DNA from: Rotaria sp. Silwood1
Taxonomy: Eukaryota; Rotifera; Eurotatoria; Philodinida; Philodinidae
Direction: 5' to 3'
DNA length: 64,000 nt
NCBI GenBank assembly: GCA_905250075.1
Contig: CAJNOP010000037.1
Location: 22,540 to 86,539, forward strand
Position numbers and translations under genes: made by a program. The notes below the pieces were generated by a model. That model saw only the letters and a program-made list of their open reading frames with translations. It did not search any database and had not been told where the DNA came from. Of this stretch, positions 13,680 to 25,400 are shown one piece after another (position 1 is the stretch's first letter; each line of letters begins with the position of its first letter).

Positions 13680-15654
13680 TATTTATCTTCATTCATTTCT
13701 TCATTTTTTAGGTATATGACAGTGGAATGTTTTATGAATAGAGTATCATTTTGAGTTTAGCAATCATAGAACAGTATTGGAATTGACAATGAATTCCTAT
13801 TTTTTCAATCCTTGGAGATATGCCACATTTTATTGGAGCGAAAGGATGAGAAACTATATCACCATGTTTAGATGATGCACTTACAGATTCGTTTCAGAAA
13901 GAAATAGTTTTTTAAAAAGCGATATCATTATATGAATTCATTATTGTTTGAAGCTCAACTAATTTTATCACGTGATAACGTTCACAGTAACCGCAAAAAA
14001 AGAGAGCGAAAGAAAAACATATCTCATAAATAATTAATAAATTAAATTTTTAATGCAAGACGCGACACTTGAAATAAAACAAAATTCTACAAATGCTAAC
14101 TTGTACCGATTTTTCAAGATGATTGAGATAGTATACACAGACCAAATGTTGAGATAAATTATGATTGAATCTCTATTTGATGAACATATTGGTTCCGAAG
14201 TTGTTGATGGAAAATTTGCTGGCTTTTGGTTAATCAAGACATATTAGAGTACCATCAAGAAAAAACTTAGAGGACAAACATTTGAGTATGAATCATTAAT
14301 AAGACATTAAGTAGTGCGCTAGAATGGAAAATATTTATTACGGCAAAACAAGAACAAATGATCGAAGAAGCACTGAGTTGATTGAAACAATTGATCGATG
14401 AAGATGAATAGTAGATATATGAACATTCCTGCACGTTAGATTTTCTTATGATGTTCTACGACATGTTATTTGTAAGTTCCGTTCAAATCATTATATTTTT
14501 TATTCGACATCAATAATAAACTAGTAGAAATACGTCTAAAAATATTTGAACAATCCGTCATGAGTTTTACGTGATTTGTTTCTCTGTAATTATCAAAGAG
14601 AGAAAGCTCAAGTTTCAGTAAAGAGTAGTAGATCCAGGCATCTGACATCTATATTGTAAATGTCGGCCTGTTTCACTAAAGAAACATAAGAATAAAATAT
14701 TACTTGAGGAGATCGAGACTTATTCGATACTCTTTATATAGACATTAATTATAATGAGAAATTAATCTTTTATGTAAAACAAATATCGCAAGAAAAAATA
14801 GATACATTATTGTAAAAGGTCTTTACGAAAGAATAGGATTTTTCTGATTTGATAAATCTTTTATTTAAAACAATTGATACATAATGAAAAATTCATAAAA
14901 CTATTTTTAAGCAAAAATCTTGACCAATCGATTATTTTTGATAGTAATGTTTTTTTTTTCTAGAGAGATAAATGATATACATAAAGTTCTTAAGAGGTCA
15001 AGGCTTAGAAAACAATTTTATTACTTGATGTATTATCTCATCATTAGTAAACAACTTTTTTTCTGGTCATGTCCATTTTTTGTCATATTGTAATATTACT
15101 GTTTCATGTAAATAGGCGCATAAAAGTTTGCCTATCATCGAGTTATATATTGTAAGTTCGGTAATTCTTTTTTAATAGGAAAGTTATGTGAAAATTATAA
15201 AATAAAGAGAAGAATATTTCTTCTAAATATGTATTAAATTCAGAGACTTCAATCCTATGATATATGAGAAAATTTGACGTAATTATTAATACATGATATT
15301 GTGAAACTTATCAAGTTTCACATTGATAATTAAGAATAAAACAAGATTGAAAGTAATTATTTTAAAGACAGCATAAATAAACCCGTTGTATTTTTAACAT
15401 AGACTTTTTGGATTTTGATATCCATTTATTCAAACTACTGATCAATAAATTACTAACGTGATAAAATGGATATCTCCCAAAAGTCTTTCTTATTGTATCA
15501 ATCTTCATAATCCTGTTATAAATTACAATTTTTTCACCATATCTTTTTCTTTGCTCTTCAAAGAATACATAGAGAATTAAAAAACAAAACATATTAGGCA
15601 ACAATTGATCACAAAATATATTCTTTTTCTTATAACAAAATATTCATAAAAACA
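13680..15654. other. Intergenic region between palindromic element and GPCR
   Basis: AT-rich sequence of about 2 kb with only short unsupported open frames on either strand. Its right end must contain the 3' UTR of the minus-strand GPCR gene. No repeat or RNA structure was recognised. Confidence 0.5.
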
Positions 15655-17373
15655 CTATCTTGGTAATAGAGAGATGCATTCTTTTTCTAGATTTCTTTTA
15701 GTACCATCTTTAATTGTCACTTTCGATGAATGACTATTATTCAATTTTCTAGTCAAATTTTGTTGATCGTTATTATTTGCTAATCTCATTTGTTGTGGTG
15801 TATTATTACTTTGAATACGATTTGTTCTTGTTTGAATAGTTTTTGATTGTCGTCGAAGTCTTCTTTGACAACATTGTGGTAAATGTGAAATAATTAATTC
15901 GAACCATTCACATAATGTTCGACGATATGGTGGCGATGTTATACCTAAAAAATAATCAATAATTGGAAGAAAAATAATTATAATTATATTTCTTTTTTTC
16001 TTTAAAAGAAAGTTTACCATAAAAAATAAAATTTAATGAATGATTACAATATTGCATTAGATAAATAATAGCTTTAAAACGTGGATAAGCAACTTCTTCA
16101 TTTGGATCACGAAATAAAATAGTCGTTACAAATACAACTGGACTTACAAGAATAAAATAAAGTAAATTAAGTGTAAAAAGTAAATAAAATAAACTTTTTG
16201 CTTTATTTGGTGTTGCTCCACCTGCTTGAGTATTTTTTCCTGGACGACGTGAACGGAATACACGTCTTTGTTGATAATAAACACGATAAACAATGAAAAA
16301 TGTTCCAATACTCATTACAGTAAATGGAATCAGTGCATAAAGACATACATCAACCCATTCCCATACCTAATTAATTGAATAAAGCTTTGATTATTGTTTT
16401 TATCTCAATTACAAGAAAAACTTACATGATCCCAAAAATATTCATAACGACTTCCTTTCAATGCAGCACATTGAGGTACTGTTAAAGTTGTTGTTGATGA
16501 ATCAAATCGTAATATATTTGTTGTTGCATTTGGTATTGATGTAGCTAATGATGAATAAAAAAAACGATTTGTTATTGACGACGACGATGACGACGATGAT
16601 GATGATGATAATGTTGTTATATCACGTTTGTCTCTTGGACATAAAAAATTCCATTTAGCATTATTACAGATTGAACGTAAAAAAAATGCTGATTCTAAAT
16701 TTCTTTTTTGTTGTTGTCTATTATCATCATCAGTATTGGTATTATTAGTAGTAGTAGTATTTATTTCGAAATCTGTCAATGTAAATGAAGTTTGTGTTGA
16801 AAAACTTGAACGTAATGGTGATGACGTTGTATGTTCATCTGTATTTGTTATTAAATCAATCGGGTCTGTTTCTTGTAAACGAATATATGCTAATTCGTGA
16901 CAATTAAGTAAAGCAATGATAATTAATATGCTTGCAACAATATATTCAGCTGAACGTGGTGTACAAAATTTTCTTGCAAATTGTATACAATTTGTTGCTA
17001 TAGCACGATCAACAGATATAAAGGATAATATCCATGACGATGAATGTTGAGACCAATATGTTATAAATGTATGTAAACGACATGTTATTGGATTAAGATT
17101 TCTTAATGAAAATGCTATACCATATTCAATTGTAAGAAATAAATCCAGTAAACCAGAATAAAGTACTAATAAATCCATTAATGAAAGTAACGCAAGATAA
17201 CGAAATGTTGATGATTTTCGTAATGTACCTTGGGAAAATATAATAAACGAAAGAACATTACCAAATGTACCAACTATCAGTAGAAATATTGAACCATAAC
17301 GTACTAAATGTGGATCAACACCAAATAAAGATGCTGATGATACTACTGATGGTGTTTGTGGACTGTTGGTCAT
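15655..17373 (-). CDS. Rhodopsin-like (class A) G-protein-coupled receptor, orphan
   Basis: Three minus-strand exons (17373-16426, 16366-16018, 15944-15655) encode 528 residues. TM1 (IFLLIVGTFGNVLSFIIF) carries the class A GN signature. TM2 is YLALLSLMDLLVLYSGLLDL, TM3 ends in DRA instead of DRY, and TM4 is at about 143-165. TM5 starts near 321, TM6 is rich in Leu/Phe/Val, and TM7 ends NHSLNFIFYG in place of NPxxY. An ECL1 Cys (ITCRLH) and an ECL2 Cys are available for the usual disulfide. The overall pattern resembles invertebrate peptide/FMRFamide-receptor-like proteins, but the ligand cannot be named. The loop between TM4 and TM5 is about 150 residues and contains a run of 12 or so serines encoded by a GAC/GAT microsatellite (about 16576-16610 on the plus strand). 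The tail is basic. Confidence 0.88.
16576..16610. repeat. Coding GAC/GAT trinucleotide microsatellite (poly-Ser in GPCR)
   Basis: An uninterrupted run of GAC and GAT triplets on the plus strand is read on the minus strand as serine codons inside the second extracellular loop of the receptor. Since it is in phase, slippage would change loop length without a frameshift. Confidence 0.85.
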
Positions 17374-17798
17374 TTCATCATCTATTCATATAAAACAAAA
17401 ATACTATCTATTTATTATTGAATTTATTTCAGGACGTATATTTCAATTCTATTTAAACTTCATTTACAAGTAATCAATATCATTAGTTAGATTAGTTAGC
17501 TATTCACTTACTCATGTCAAATTGATCGATTAATTTGGCCATGCAGAAATCATCATGGCTCACAAGTGCCAGATCTGATTATGAATGGGGTATTGAATAC
17601 AGATATTTCACAGACTAGTTCTATGTCTTTTTTCCTTATTCCATTTATATCACTCCCTTTCTTTTTCTTCTTGTTTTTCGTATGCATCAACATGCATTTC
17701 TCTTTTCCTCTCGTCTGCATCTTCAAGCGTAAGCAGTTTTTCAAGCGATAAAAGGAGTCTTATTATCCTTTCATTACGAGACAACAATAAACACACAG

Positions 17799-17823
17799 AT
17801 ATATATATATATATATATATATA
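17799..17823. repeat. (AT)n microsatellite
   Basis: An alternating AT run of about 25 nt, upstream of the minus-strand GPCR gene. Confidence 0.9.
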
Positions 17824-18844
17824 ACAGCTGTGCCGAAATTCGTCAATAAAACATATCATCAATTCATTACTATCATAATCACATTATTGAATAAGAATGG
17901 TCACCTGTACTTTATACCTCTGACTATATTCCTTCACATATCAAATTTCTTCTTCGAACTATATAGATATCAACGTATCAATAAACTAATTAGTCCTAAA
18001 CTACTATAAATATACATATAAATAAAAAATACCAATGGTTATTTATACAGATTGAGAACCAATAATATGAAATCTCATTTGTTAAATGGTTCTTTAGCTT
18101 GCATTTCTATTTTTGTCAATACTCCTTCTATCCTCTCAGACACGTCCTGTTCACGACCATCAAAGAAGAAAAAAAAGATCTGGTCGACTTCTGTTTCTAG
18201 CTCTTGTGAATAATAATTTTTAAGTTGACATTCGTCTATTGAAAGAAGGTTGAAATGTCCATGCATGTGCATGTTAATATACACACACTTACAGACACAA
18301 TCATTCTTGCAAAGCATGGATTCTCATCGGCTTAATATAAGCAGAATAAAAATAGATATAGAATTTCATTTAATTTCTTTTCTTTCTATGAGCATATTGT
18401 TTTGTCAGATTCATATTATAAATGAATAAACAAAAACAAAAAGTTGATGTTTTTTATTGATAAAGTTTTTCTTTTGGTTGATTCTTTCGAGAGATATTCA
18501 TCTGTTTAGTTGGTTTTTACTCGCTCATCACTTTTTTCTTTTTATTCGGTCGCTTTTCCCTGGTGGCCTTTTTTCTCTGCGCTACGATTCATCTAATATG
18601 GTGCCATGCATTTATTGATGGTGACGATGATGATCATGATGATGTGTAAATCATTATATGGGCGTAAAGAACTAAGTATGCATCAAAAGTTTCCTCTCTT
18701 TCTAATATTATTTGTAAATTCTTGATCGATCGAAGAAATTTTAATGAATAACTATAAAATAAACATGAAGAAAACGATTCGGGTCAATACGAATGTGATC
18801 GACAACTAACATGAAAATTAGAATATATTTAGTTAAAGACGATT

Positions 18845-18848
<4 letters not shown>

Positions 18849-18886
<38 letters not shown>
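18849..18886. repeat. (GA)19 microsatellite
   Basis: An uninterrupted GA dinucleotide run of 38 nt in the intergenic region. In many animals such tracts bind GAGA-type factors, but no role can be read from sequence here. Confidence 0.9.
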
Positions 18887-18891
<5 letters not shown>

Positions 18892-21030
18892 TCAGATGAA
18901 AAAAACACATTTACTGCTTGTTTCTTTTTCAACTTATTGTGACAGCCGCTGTTTTATTGGAACGATTAATCGAATAAAAATGAATGTTTCTAATGAGACA
19001 AATATAGAAAACTTATAAAATCAATTTTATCAAGATACAGATGAAGTACAGATATAGATGAACGAATGATCAATTGGTCGATTGGACGTGATCGATCGTC
19101 CTCAAAAAGATACTTACATAGATGTAGTAGATTTCACCACTTTTATCTTTAACTTGACCCTATCTTCTTCCGGCCGTAAATGTCTTCTAACTACTACTAA
19201 TGCTATCAAAGAAAAACAAAACTCACTTTGCTATTGACGCATCTTGTTCAAAGTCTATACTGCGCATTCGATTCTTTTAGCTTTGATCGAATTACATTAC
19301 ACTACATACACGCACATATAATAAAACACTCTATCATGGGTGCTGTCGAAGACACGGGATGAAGAGAGTACAATGAGAGTTTCTTAAAAAAAAAAAGAAA
19401 AAGGGAGAGCGAGAAGCAGAGAAAAATAAGAAAGTTTTCTCTTCCTATTAGTGGTGCTATTGCTTCCTTTCAACATCATCATAGTTCTAATAGTGCGACG
19501 ACTATACAAACGGAAACAATCATCTAGGATACTAATACTAGCAGTATTAGTATTAAAAGAAGAATAAGGAGATTAATTTGAGATAAGTCTGTAGTATTGA
19601 TAGTACTATAAGTAATCGAAGAAACTAGGGACCACATGTTCACTCGTGCGAAACCGAATGAAACGCGGAATAGATCATGTTCCACAATATTTATGCTCGA
19701 AAACAGTAGAACTTTAGGAAAGAAAAAAAAATGTTCGGATTACTCATTAAGCTTTTTCTATATTGTGAAACATAATGACATTCAAATGATTGATATACGT
19801 AGTAACTGAGGTCTTTACCTCGGCCGTCACTAATTCGATTCATAAAAATAGCCTAAAGAATTAGTCTGGATATTATCACAGCAGTCTTTATAGTTATAAT
19901 CTCTACATCATTTATACGAATAAATAAAACTAATTTAAGATAGCTTTCTGCTGAGACCAAACGGATGACTGAATTCTTTAATAAAATTCTCTCAATAAAT
20001 CAACAATATGTATAGATGAAGATATTGATATATAGGATATATATTTGTCAATAGAATTCATGAATGAAAAGAATTTTTATTTAATAATCTTACTATATTA
20101 AATAGATAAACAATTAAAAATACTTATCGAAAAGTTGTCTAATTCTCTGGATATGTCAACATGAATCTCATAAGACTATTAAGATCAGCTGCAAAACTAT
20201 GGTTCTTTTTCAAATGACAATATATTCTTTAACTACGAAGAATACTGCACAATGATGAGTATTATATAAAAAAAAAAGGTGATAACACTTGAATTCTTGT
20301 TTTTACTAAACATACAATTTAACCTAAGGCAAGATTTTTTCTCATAATTCAATTCATTGTATAGTTTTATGTTATTTCTTTTTTTACATGTCGGTGCATA
20401 TCCTTTTGGCTATTGTCTGCTTGTTTTGTTTTTCTACAGGGAATCAAGCTCATTTATGAATCTGTCTTTCATTTTGTTGATTGAACCAATTGAAAACAAG
20501 AAAAAAAAAGACTCCTAAAAACTATACTTACTCGTATTCACACATCATCAAGATCTTATTGTCTTTCGTTTTCTTTTTTGTTCTTTGCTTTCTCAAGGGA
20601 CTTACGATCTGCATTGGAAATGACTGATTTGTTGAGGCGAGCAGTGCGCCTTATATTACGTATGTAAAAGGAGACAAAAAGAAAAGAAAAATGACTTTTT
20701 TTTTTCTATAGAAATGTCACGAATCATTAATATAACATCAAAGAGGAAAGATTTTTCATAATAACAGTAAAATAAAAAATTTACTTCGACTTGTCACACT
20801 CATGATAGCATATGGCTATCATTAGCTATTATTACAGTACAGCTAATCGTATTAGTCTATAGAAAACAAAAATGATTATTTAAAGAAGTATAGAATGTTT
20901 TCATCAAGGCGAAAAAAAAAACATTGTAATTAATATATTTTTAGAGAAACATGATAATATCTTATTCATTTATTCTAAATATAAAGCATACAAGGTTTCT
21001 GTTTTTTTTTTCGTTTCTTTTTCATGTTAA

Positions 21031-21771
21031 TTAACAGTGAAATGACATCGACCTTGAAGGAAGTTGTCCATGTTTGTGTGATGGCTGACGAGACTTTGAA
21101 AAAACAAAACTTTGATGAAGAATATTCTTATCATAATCACTTGATACATCAACTAAATCCAAACCAGAGCGTAAAAGTACTTCAAGAATTTCAATTGTTG
21201 TCATATTTGGTAATTCAATACATCCATAACGTTTACCTTCAAGATTCTGTCCTGAATAGTCACCTGCTGTTGGCGGAGCAGTATTTCTTCGACCAATATA
21301 AGCCAATCCTTTTTTTTGTCTTGCACTGCTTGATGACCATGTTGGACTATCACGCCCACGTGTTGGACTAGTTGACCCTTTTGATGAAATAGAACTCTGA
21401 CGAAGAGTTGAAATGATTGGTGGTCCTTCCTCTTCATCAAGTTCATCTTCTTCAATTGTTGCTGAAAAACTTGGTTTAGCGGAAGATGATGGAGATGATG
21501 AACTCGGTTCATACGATGATTCTTCATTAAACGTAATATTTGATGTATAACGTTCAAATATATTATATAGAAGTTGTAGTTCACCGAAAATAAGTATTTT
21601 TGAATCAATTGCAAATATTGAATTAGATTTGTCTTCGCGTTTTAAATAAATTGTATCTGTATAGTGAGATTGTTGAAAAGGAGCTGGTGTTTCACTAATC
21701 GATACTAGCGCTCGACGACCAACATTAAGGACTGATTCAAGGTCAACACTACCTGTGTTGCTAATAGACAT
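21031..21771 (-). CDS. KCTD8/12/16 H1-like domain protein, paralogue A (no BTB domain)
   Basis: A single open exon encodes 246 residues from ATG to TAA. It is paralogous to the gene just upstream on the same strand: both start with a xIDLESVL/xVDLESVL block, then a basic run, a YTDxIxLK strand, an FG/FHG turn, an IFxxYTSxI helix, and a second half xVELPxMxxIEVLEIL / IELPNMTTIEILEVL. The order of a strand pair, an F.xYTS helix, a CIELPN-like strand, an amphipathic helix and an S...F-strand resembles the H1 domain that follows BTB in KCTD8/12/16, the GABA-B receptor auxiliary proteins. This is a by-eye similarity only. Between the halves lies an insert of roughly 75 residues rich in Ser, Pro and acidic residues (SSSSPSSSAKPSF, EEDELDEEEGPP). 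There is no signal peptide or TM segment; likely intracellular. Function unknown. Confidence 0.6.
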   Translation of the reverse strand: MSISNTGSVDLESVLNVGRRALVSISETPAPFQQSHYTDTIYLKREDKSNSIFAIDSKILIFGELQLLYNIFERYTSNITFNEESSYEPSSSSPSSSAKPSFSATIEEDELDEEEGPPIISTLRQSSISSKGSTSPTRGRDSPTWSSSSARQKKGLAYIGRRNTAPPTAGDYSGQNLEGKRYGCIELPNMTTIEILEVLLRSGLDLVDVSSDYDKNILHQSFVFSKSRQPSHKHGQLPSRSMSFHC

Positions 21772-21900
21772 TTATTAATCTAAAAAACTAAAAGAGAAAA
21801 AGAAAAGAAAAGTTGAAAACACAGTTTTTTTTCTATATTAACTAATGTCTATTTATGAAAACGGATAGATTTTTAGGTCTTTTATATGTGTAGACGAATT

Positions 21901-22471
21901 TTAATGGGCTTTTGTATCAATTGTTGGTAAGGGACGGCCTGCATCAAATGAATCTTTATTACGTAATAAAATAAATTCTTGTAATTTTGTTGTTGCTCCA
22001 AAATTAGTTGCATTAGCAACAATTGAAAAATAGTGTTTATGCAAAATTTCCAATACTTCAATAAATGACATTGTTGGTAGCTCAACTGTTGTATAGAGTT
22101 TTCCTGATAAACGATCATGATTTTTAACCATTTCAGGGTCTTCATGATGAATTTTAATATGTGATGTATATTTTTGAAATATATCCGTTAAAACATGATA
22201 ATCACCTATGAGAAAACAATAGATTAAGTTTACAAAAACAAAACAAGAAAATATTTTGAATGCTAAAAGACAAACCATGAAAAATACAACGACCATCTTC
22301 TTTTAATATATCATTCGATTTTTCAACTTTTAAAATAATAACATCTGTATAACGATATGCATCTTGAGAAGCTTGAGGTGCTGTAACTGATAAACGTCGT
22401 CGACGCACTTGAAGAACTGATTCAAGATCGATTGCAGTTGTTGACATAGACCGTGATTGTTCTCGTTCCAT
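21901..22471 (-). CDS. KCTD8/12/16 H1-like domain protein, paralogue B (no BTB domain)
   Basis: Two minus-strand exons (22471-22276 and 22205-21901), joined at a Gly codon by a 70-nt intron, encode 166 residues. It contains the same core as paralogue A without the low-complexity insert: AIDLESVL at the N-terminus, RYTDVIILKVEKSND, CIFHGDYHVLTDIFQKYTSHI, then LYTTVELPTMSFIEVLEIL and a final FILLR strand. The last part resembles the KCTD12/16 H1 segment in which a helix is followed by a GFHMVAC strand and a YTEYIFFR strand; here FSIVANATNFG and LQEFILLR. An acceptor-like TATGTAG lies 9 nt before the ATG, so a 5' UTR or upstream exon is likely. The stop is 129 nt before the start of paralogue A, which suggests tandem duplication. 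Function unknown. Confidence 0.62.
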
Positions 22472-25400
22472 TGAAGGTGACTACATAAACAGATAGAAAT
22501 GTTTATGTAATGAATTTATTTAAACTAGTTAGTATAGTGTTTTGAGTACGAAACCTGCGAAGAAACTATTTTTTGTGACTAATTTTCGCTGTTCGTCTAC
22601 AAGCTTGTTGTGAACTGTCGTAAAACTAACTGAAGAATCTTTACGTACTATAGCTGCCTCTACAAACATTTTTATTATATCAAATAAGAGTTAATATGGT
22701 TTTTTTTTGTCATTCACTCTTCTGTTATATATTGATCTTTTTATAATCTATTTCTCATTAAGGGCAATAAAAACATGAGAAAAAAAAAGGAATAAAATGT
22801 TGATCATTCACTTTCTTGTTGTATCATAGTTTATTTAATGTTAGTTATCTTTTTCAGAAAAATTAGTTCGTAAAACAATTTAGTATCTAATCCTTAACGT
22901 CAGCATTTTCTCATCGTCTTCTTTTCTTATTTTCAAAGACACACTACTAAATAGAAATAAAAAACAAGGAATATATTGATGTGTGGTGATGATGTGAAAT
23001 AGACAAAGACGATGAAAAAAAAAAGACAAAATGTATTGCTATCGCCAAATCAAGCAGAACATACATCTAATTATGTAGGTATGCATACATACACTATTTT
23101 TTTATCGAAATACATACTCTTCGGTACTCTTCTTTTCTTTTTTGTTCGTTTTTTTTCACCTATAGTGATAAACAACGTTTCTTTTTTTTTCTCTTTTGCT
23201 TAAATATATTGCTTTTAAATCAACTTTTTAAGTCAACGCCTTCGTTTCTTATGAGAAAAAAATAGGCCTTCTAATAAACCCGCGATTCTTATCGAATATA
23301 AAATAATCAAGGTTGCACCTGTAGATTACATTTCAAAACCATTATTTTATGTCAACTTTTGTATAACAGCTCAATCGATTAATCACTGTTACCTTTTTTC
23401 TTGAAAACATTTTGTAAATAATATTGACTTTTATTGGAATAGATTTGGTTGATAATGAAACCAAAAAAGGAGTTATGTGAATCACGCTATGTAGTAATCA
23501 GATTAAACAAAATGAATCTATGCATGTTATTCTTTAGCTCATTACATTCTTTTTCTTCATTTATTCGTGCTCCAAGGCAAAGCACAAGAGCCCTGGCAGC
23601 AAAAAAACTATGGTATCTATGTTAATGATCGGCTGCTTACATTTCAACGATACAATTCAAATGCGTAGTTAGAATACGTGATGAGTGTGAGGCGACACGC
23701 GTTATGAAGTCAGTGATATGAATAATAAAAGTAATGTTTATCACAGAAACATAAAAGTAAAAAAGATGAATGTATTGTACTGACGATATTTTGAAACATA
23801 AGAAAAATCTTGTTTGATTCTTTTTTCAGCTTGTTAAGTAAACCAAAATCAATAAAGATCAAATGATTTTTTAAATAAACAATAAATGTGAAAGTTTTAT
23901 TCATGATAATTTGTAATATATTTTTAAATGAATGCGAGAAGAATATTTATATATATTCTTATTCGTCGTTTAATTGAGAGACAATAAAATCAGTTCTTAT
24001 TCTCGAGGGAACCTTTCAAGGTGTCTTTTTCTCTTTTCAATGACTTTTTTGTCTATAGATATTACACGATATTCTTATTGAAAACCTCAACAGGACTTGA
24101 CTTCCGATTGGGACTTGTTCGAGCAATATATCTATTTGTCACAGGTCCGTGTATATGCTCAGATTTCCCGAAAAATCATGTTTTTTAAAGTTTGTCTTGG
24201 AATGATCTTCATTTGACGATCTCGCATACAGTATCTTGTGTGACGAAGAGTTTCATAATCTTTAGACCTTGTACATCTGAGCTTTCAACTTTTCAGAAAA
24301 AAAGATGCTTTTCGACACATAATGAATAATACAAGAAAATTTTGAAAAAGTTTCTATCTCGGAGATACCAAGTCTATCAATCTTGAAGCTCTTTAAACAT
24401 GCTATTGTCAATGAGATCTTCAAAGACAGATAGTTTCAAGAAAGAATCTACAACGACGATTTTCCCGAAATCCTGAAGTTCTACATGGATCTCTGATAAA
24501 CTGACATATTAAAAACAATAGCTCCATCAAATGTCAAAAAGAACACAAATCCTTTTAGAATTTTCACTAGAATACTATGTAATATCGGTAGGCAAAACAT
24601 TAATTTTGAATGAGGAGACGAGCAGATGGAGAAGTTTCTTCGTCAATTAATTTCATTGCTTGCAATATTTGTTTCTTTTATAATTAAATTCTACACAAAC
24701 TCATCATCAACTAATTATTGATATTTAGGGTGTGTTTTTAATCTTTTCTTTTCATGTCTATAAGGTATTGAGTATGAATATTATTGATTACCAAGATACT
24801 CTTAAATATCAAATTTATTATTAATGAAAAAAAAAAGCATGTCATCAATAATATCGCTATCAAATGAATAAAAGTAAAATGCAATAATTTACTCTCTTCA
24901 TGGTGATTGCACTAGTTTTATAAATTATAAACTGAAAAAGCTTGCGATGAGTCATTCCAGTGTTCAAGAAGTATTAAGCTATGTAGCTTATCTTCAATGA
25001 TTAAACTTTGAAGATGATCTGTAATCAAACACGCTGCAATTTAAAATTATTACAATACACGTTTGGCGTAGTATTTACGGATTGATAATGTTAACAGAGT
25101 TGTTGAATTGCATTGATTGTTCTTCATGTTCATATGCCCTGCTATAAATACTTGTTATCGAATGTATATTCTTGCCCTATATAATACTTTCAAATGCCTG
25201 AAGCACACAAAGGATGGCTTTTGTATTTACTATATTTAAACGAATATTTTCTATTATTGTCGAAATCTGATCATCGATATTGACAAATATGAAAATATGA
25301 TTTTACGAATTCTTTTGTACAATCATATCATTGACTTGTGTGCGACAACATCCATTTTTCATTTGACATTTTCTCATCTCGTGTATAGTTATAAAAGGAC

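Larger units (their letters stand above)
17374..21030. other. Intergenic region upstream of GPCR, with simple repeats
   Basis: About 3.7 kb without a convincing gene. It contains the GPCR promoter at its left, an (AT)n tract near 17799-17823, a (GA)19 tract at 18849-18886 and a perfect small hairpin at 19529-19553. Open frames here are short and low in complexity. Confidence 0.5.

Noticed and set aside
21024..21371. 115-codon plus-strand frame opposite paralogue A.
   Set aside because: It is the antisense shadow of the well-supported minus-strand gene.
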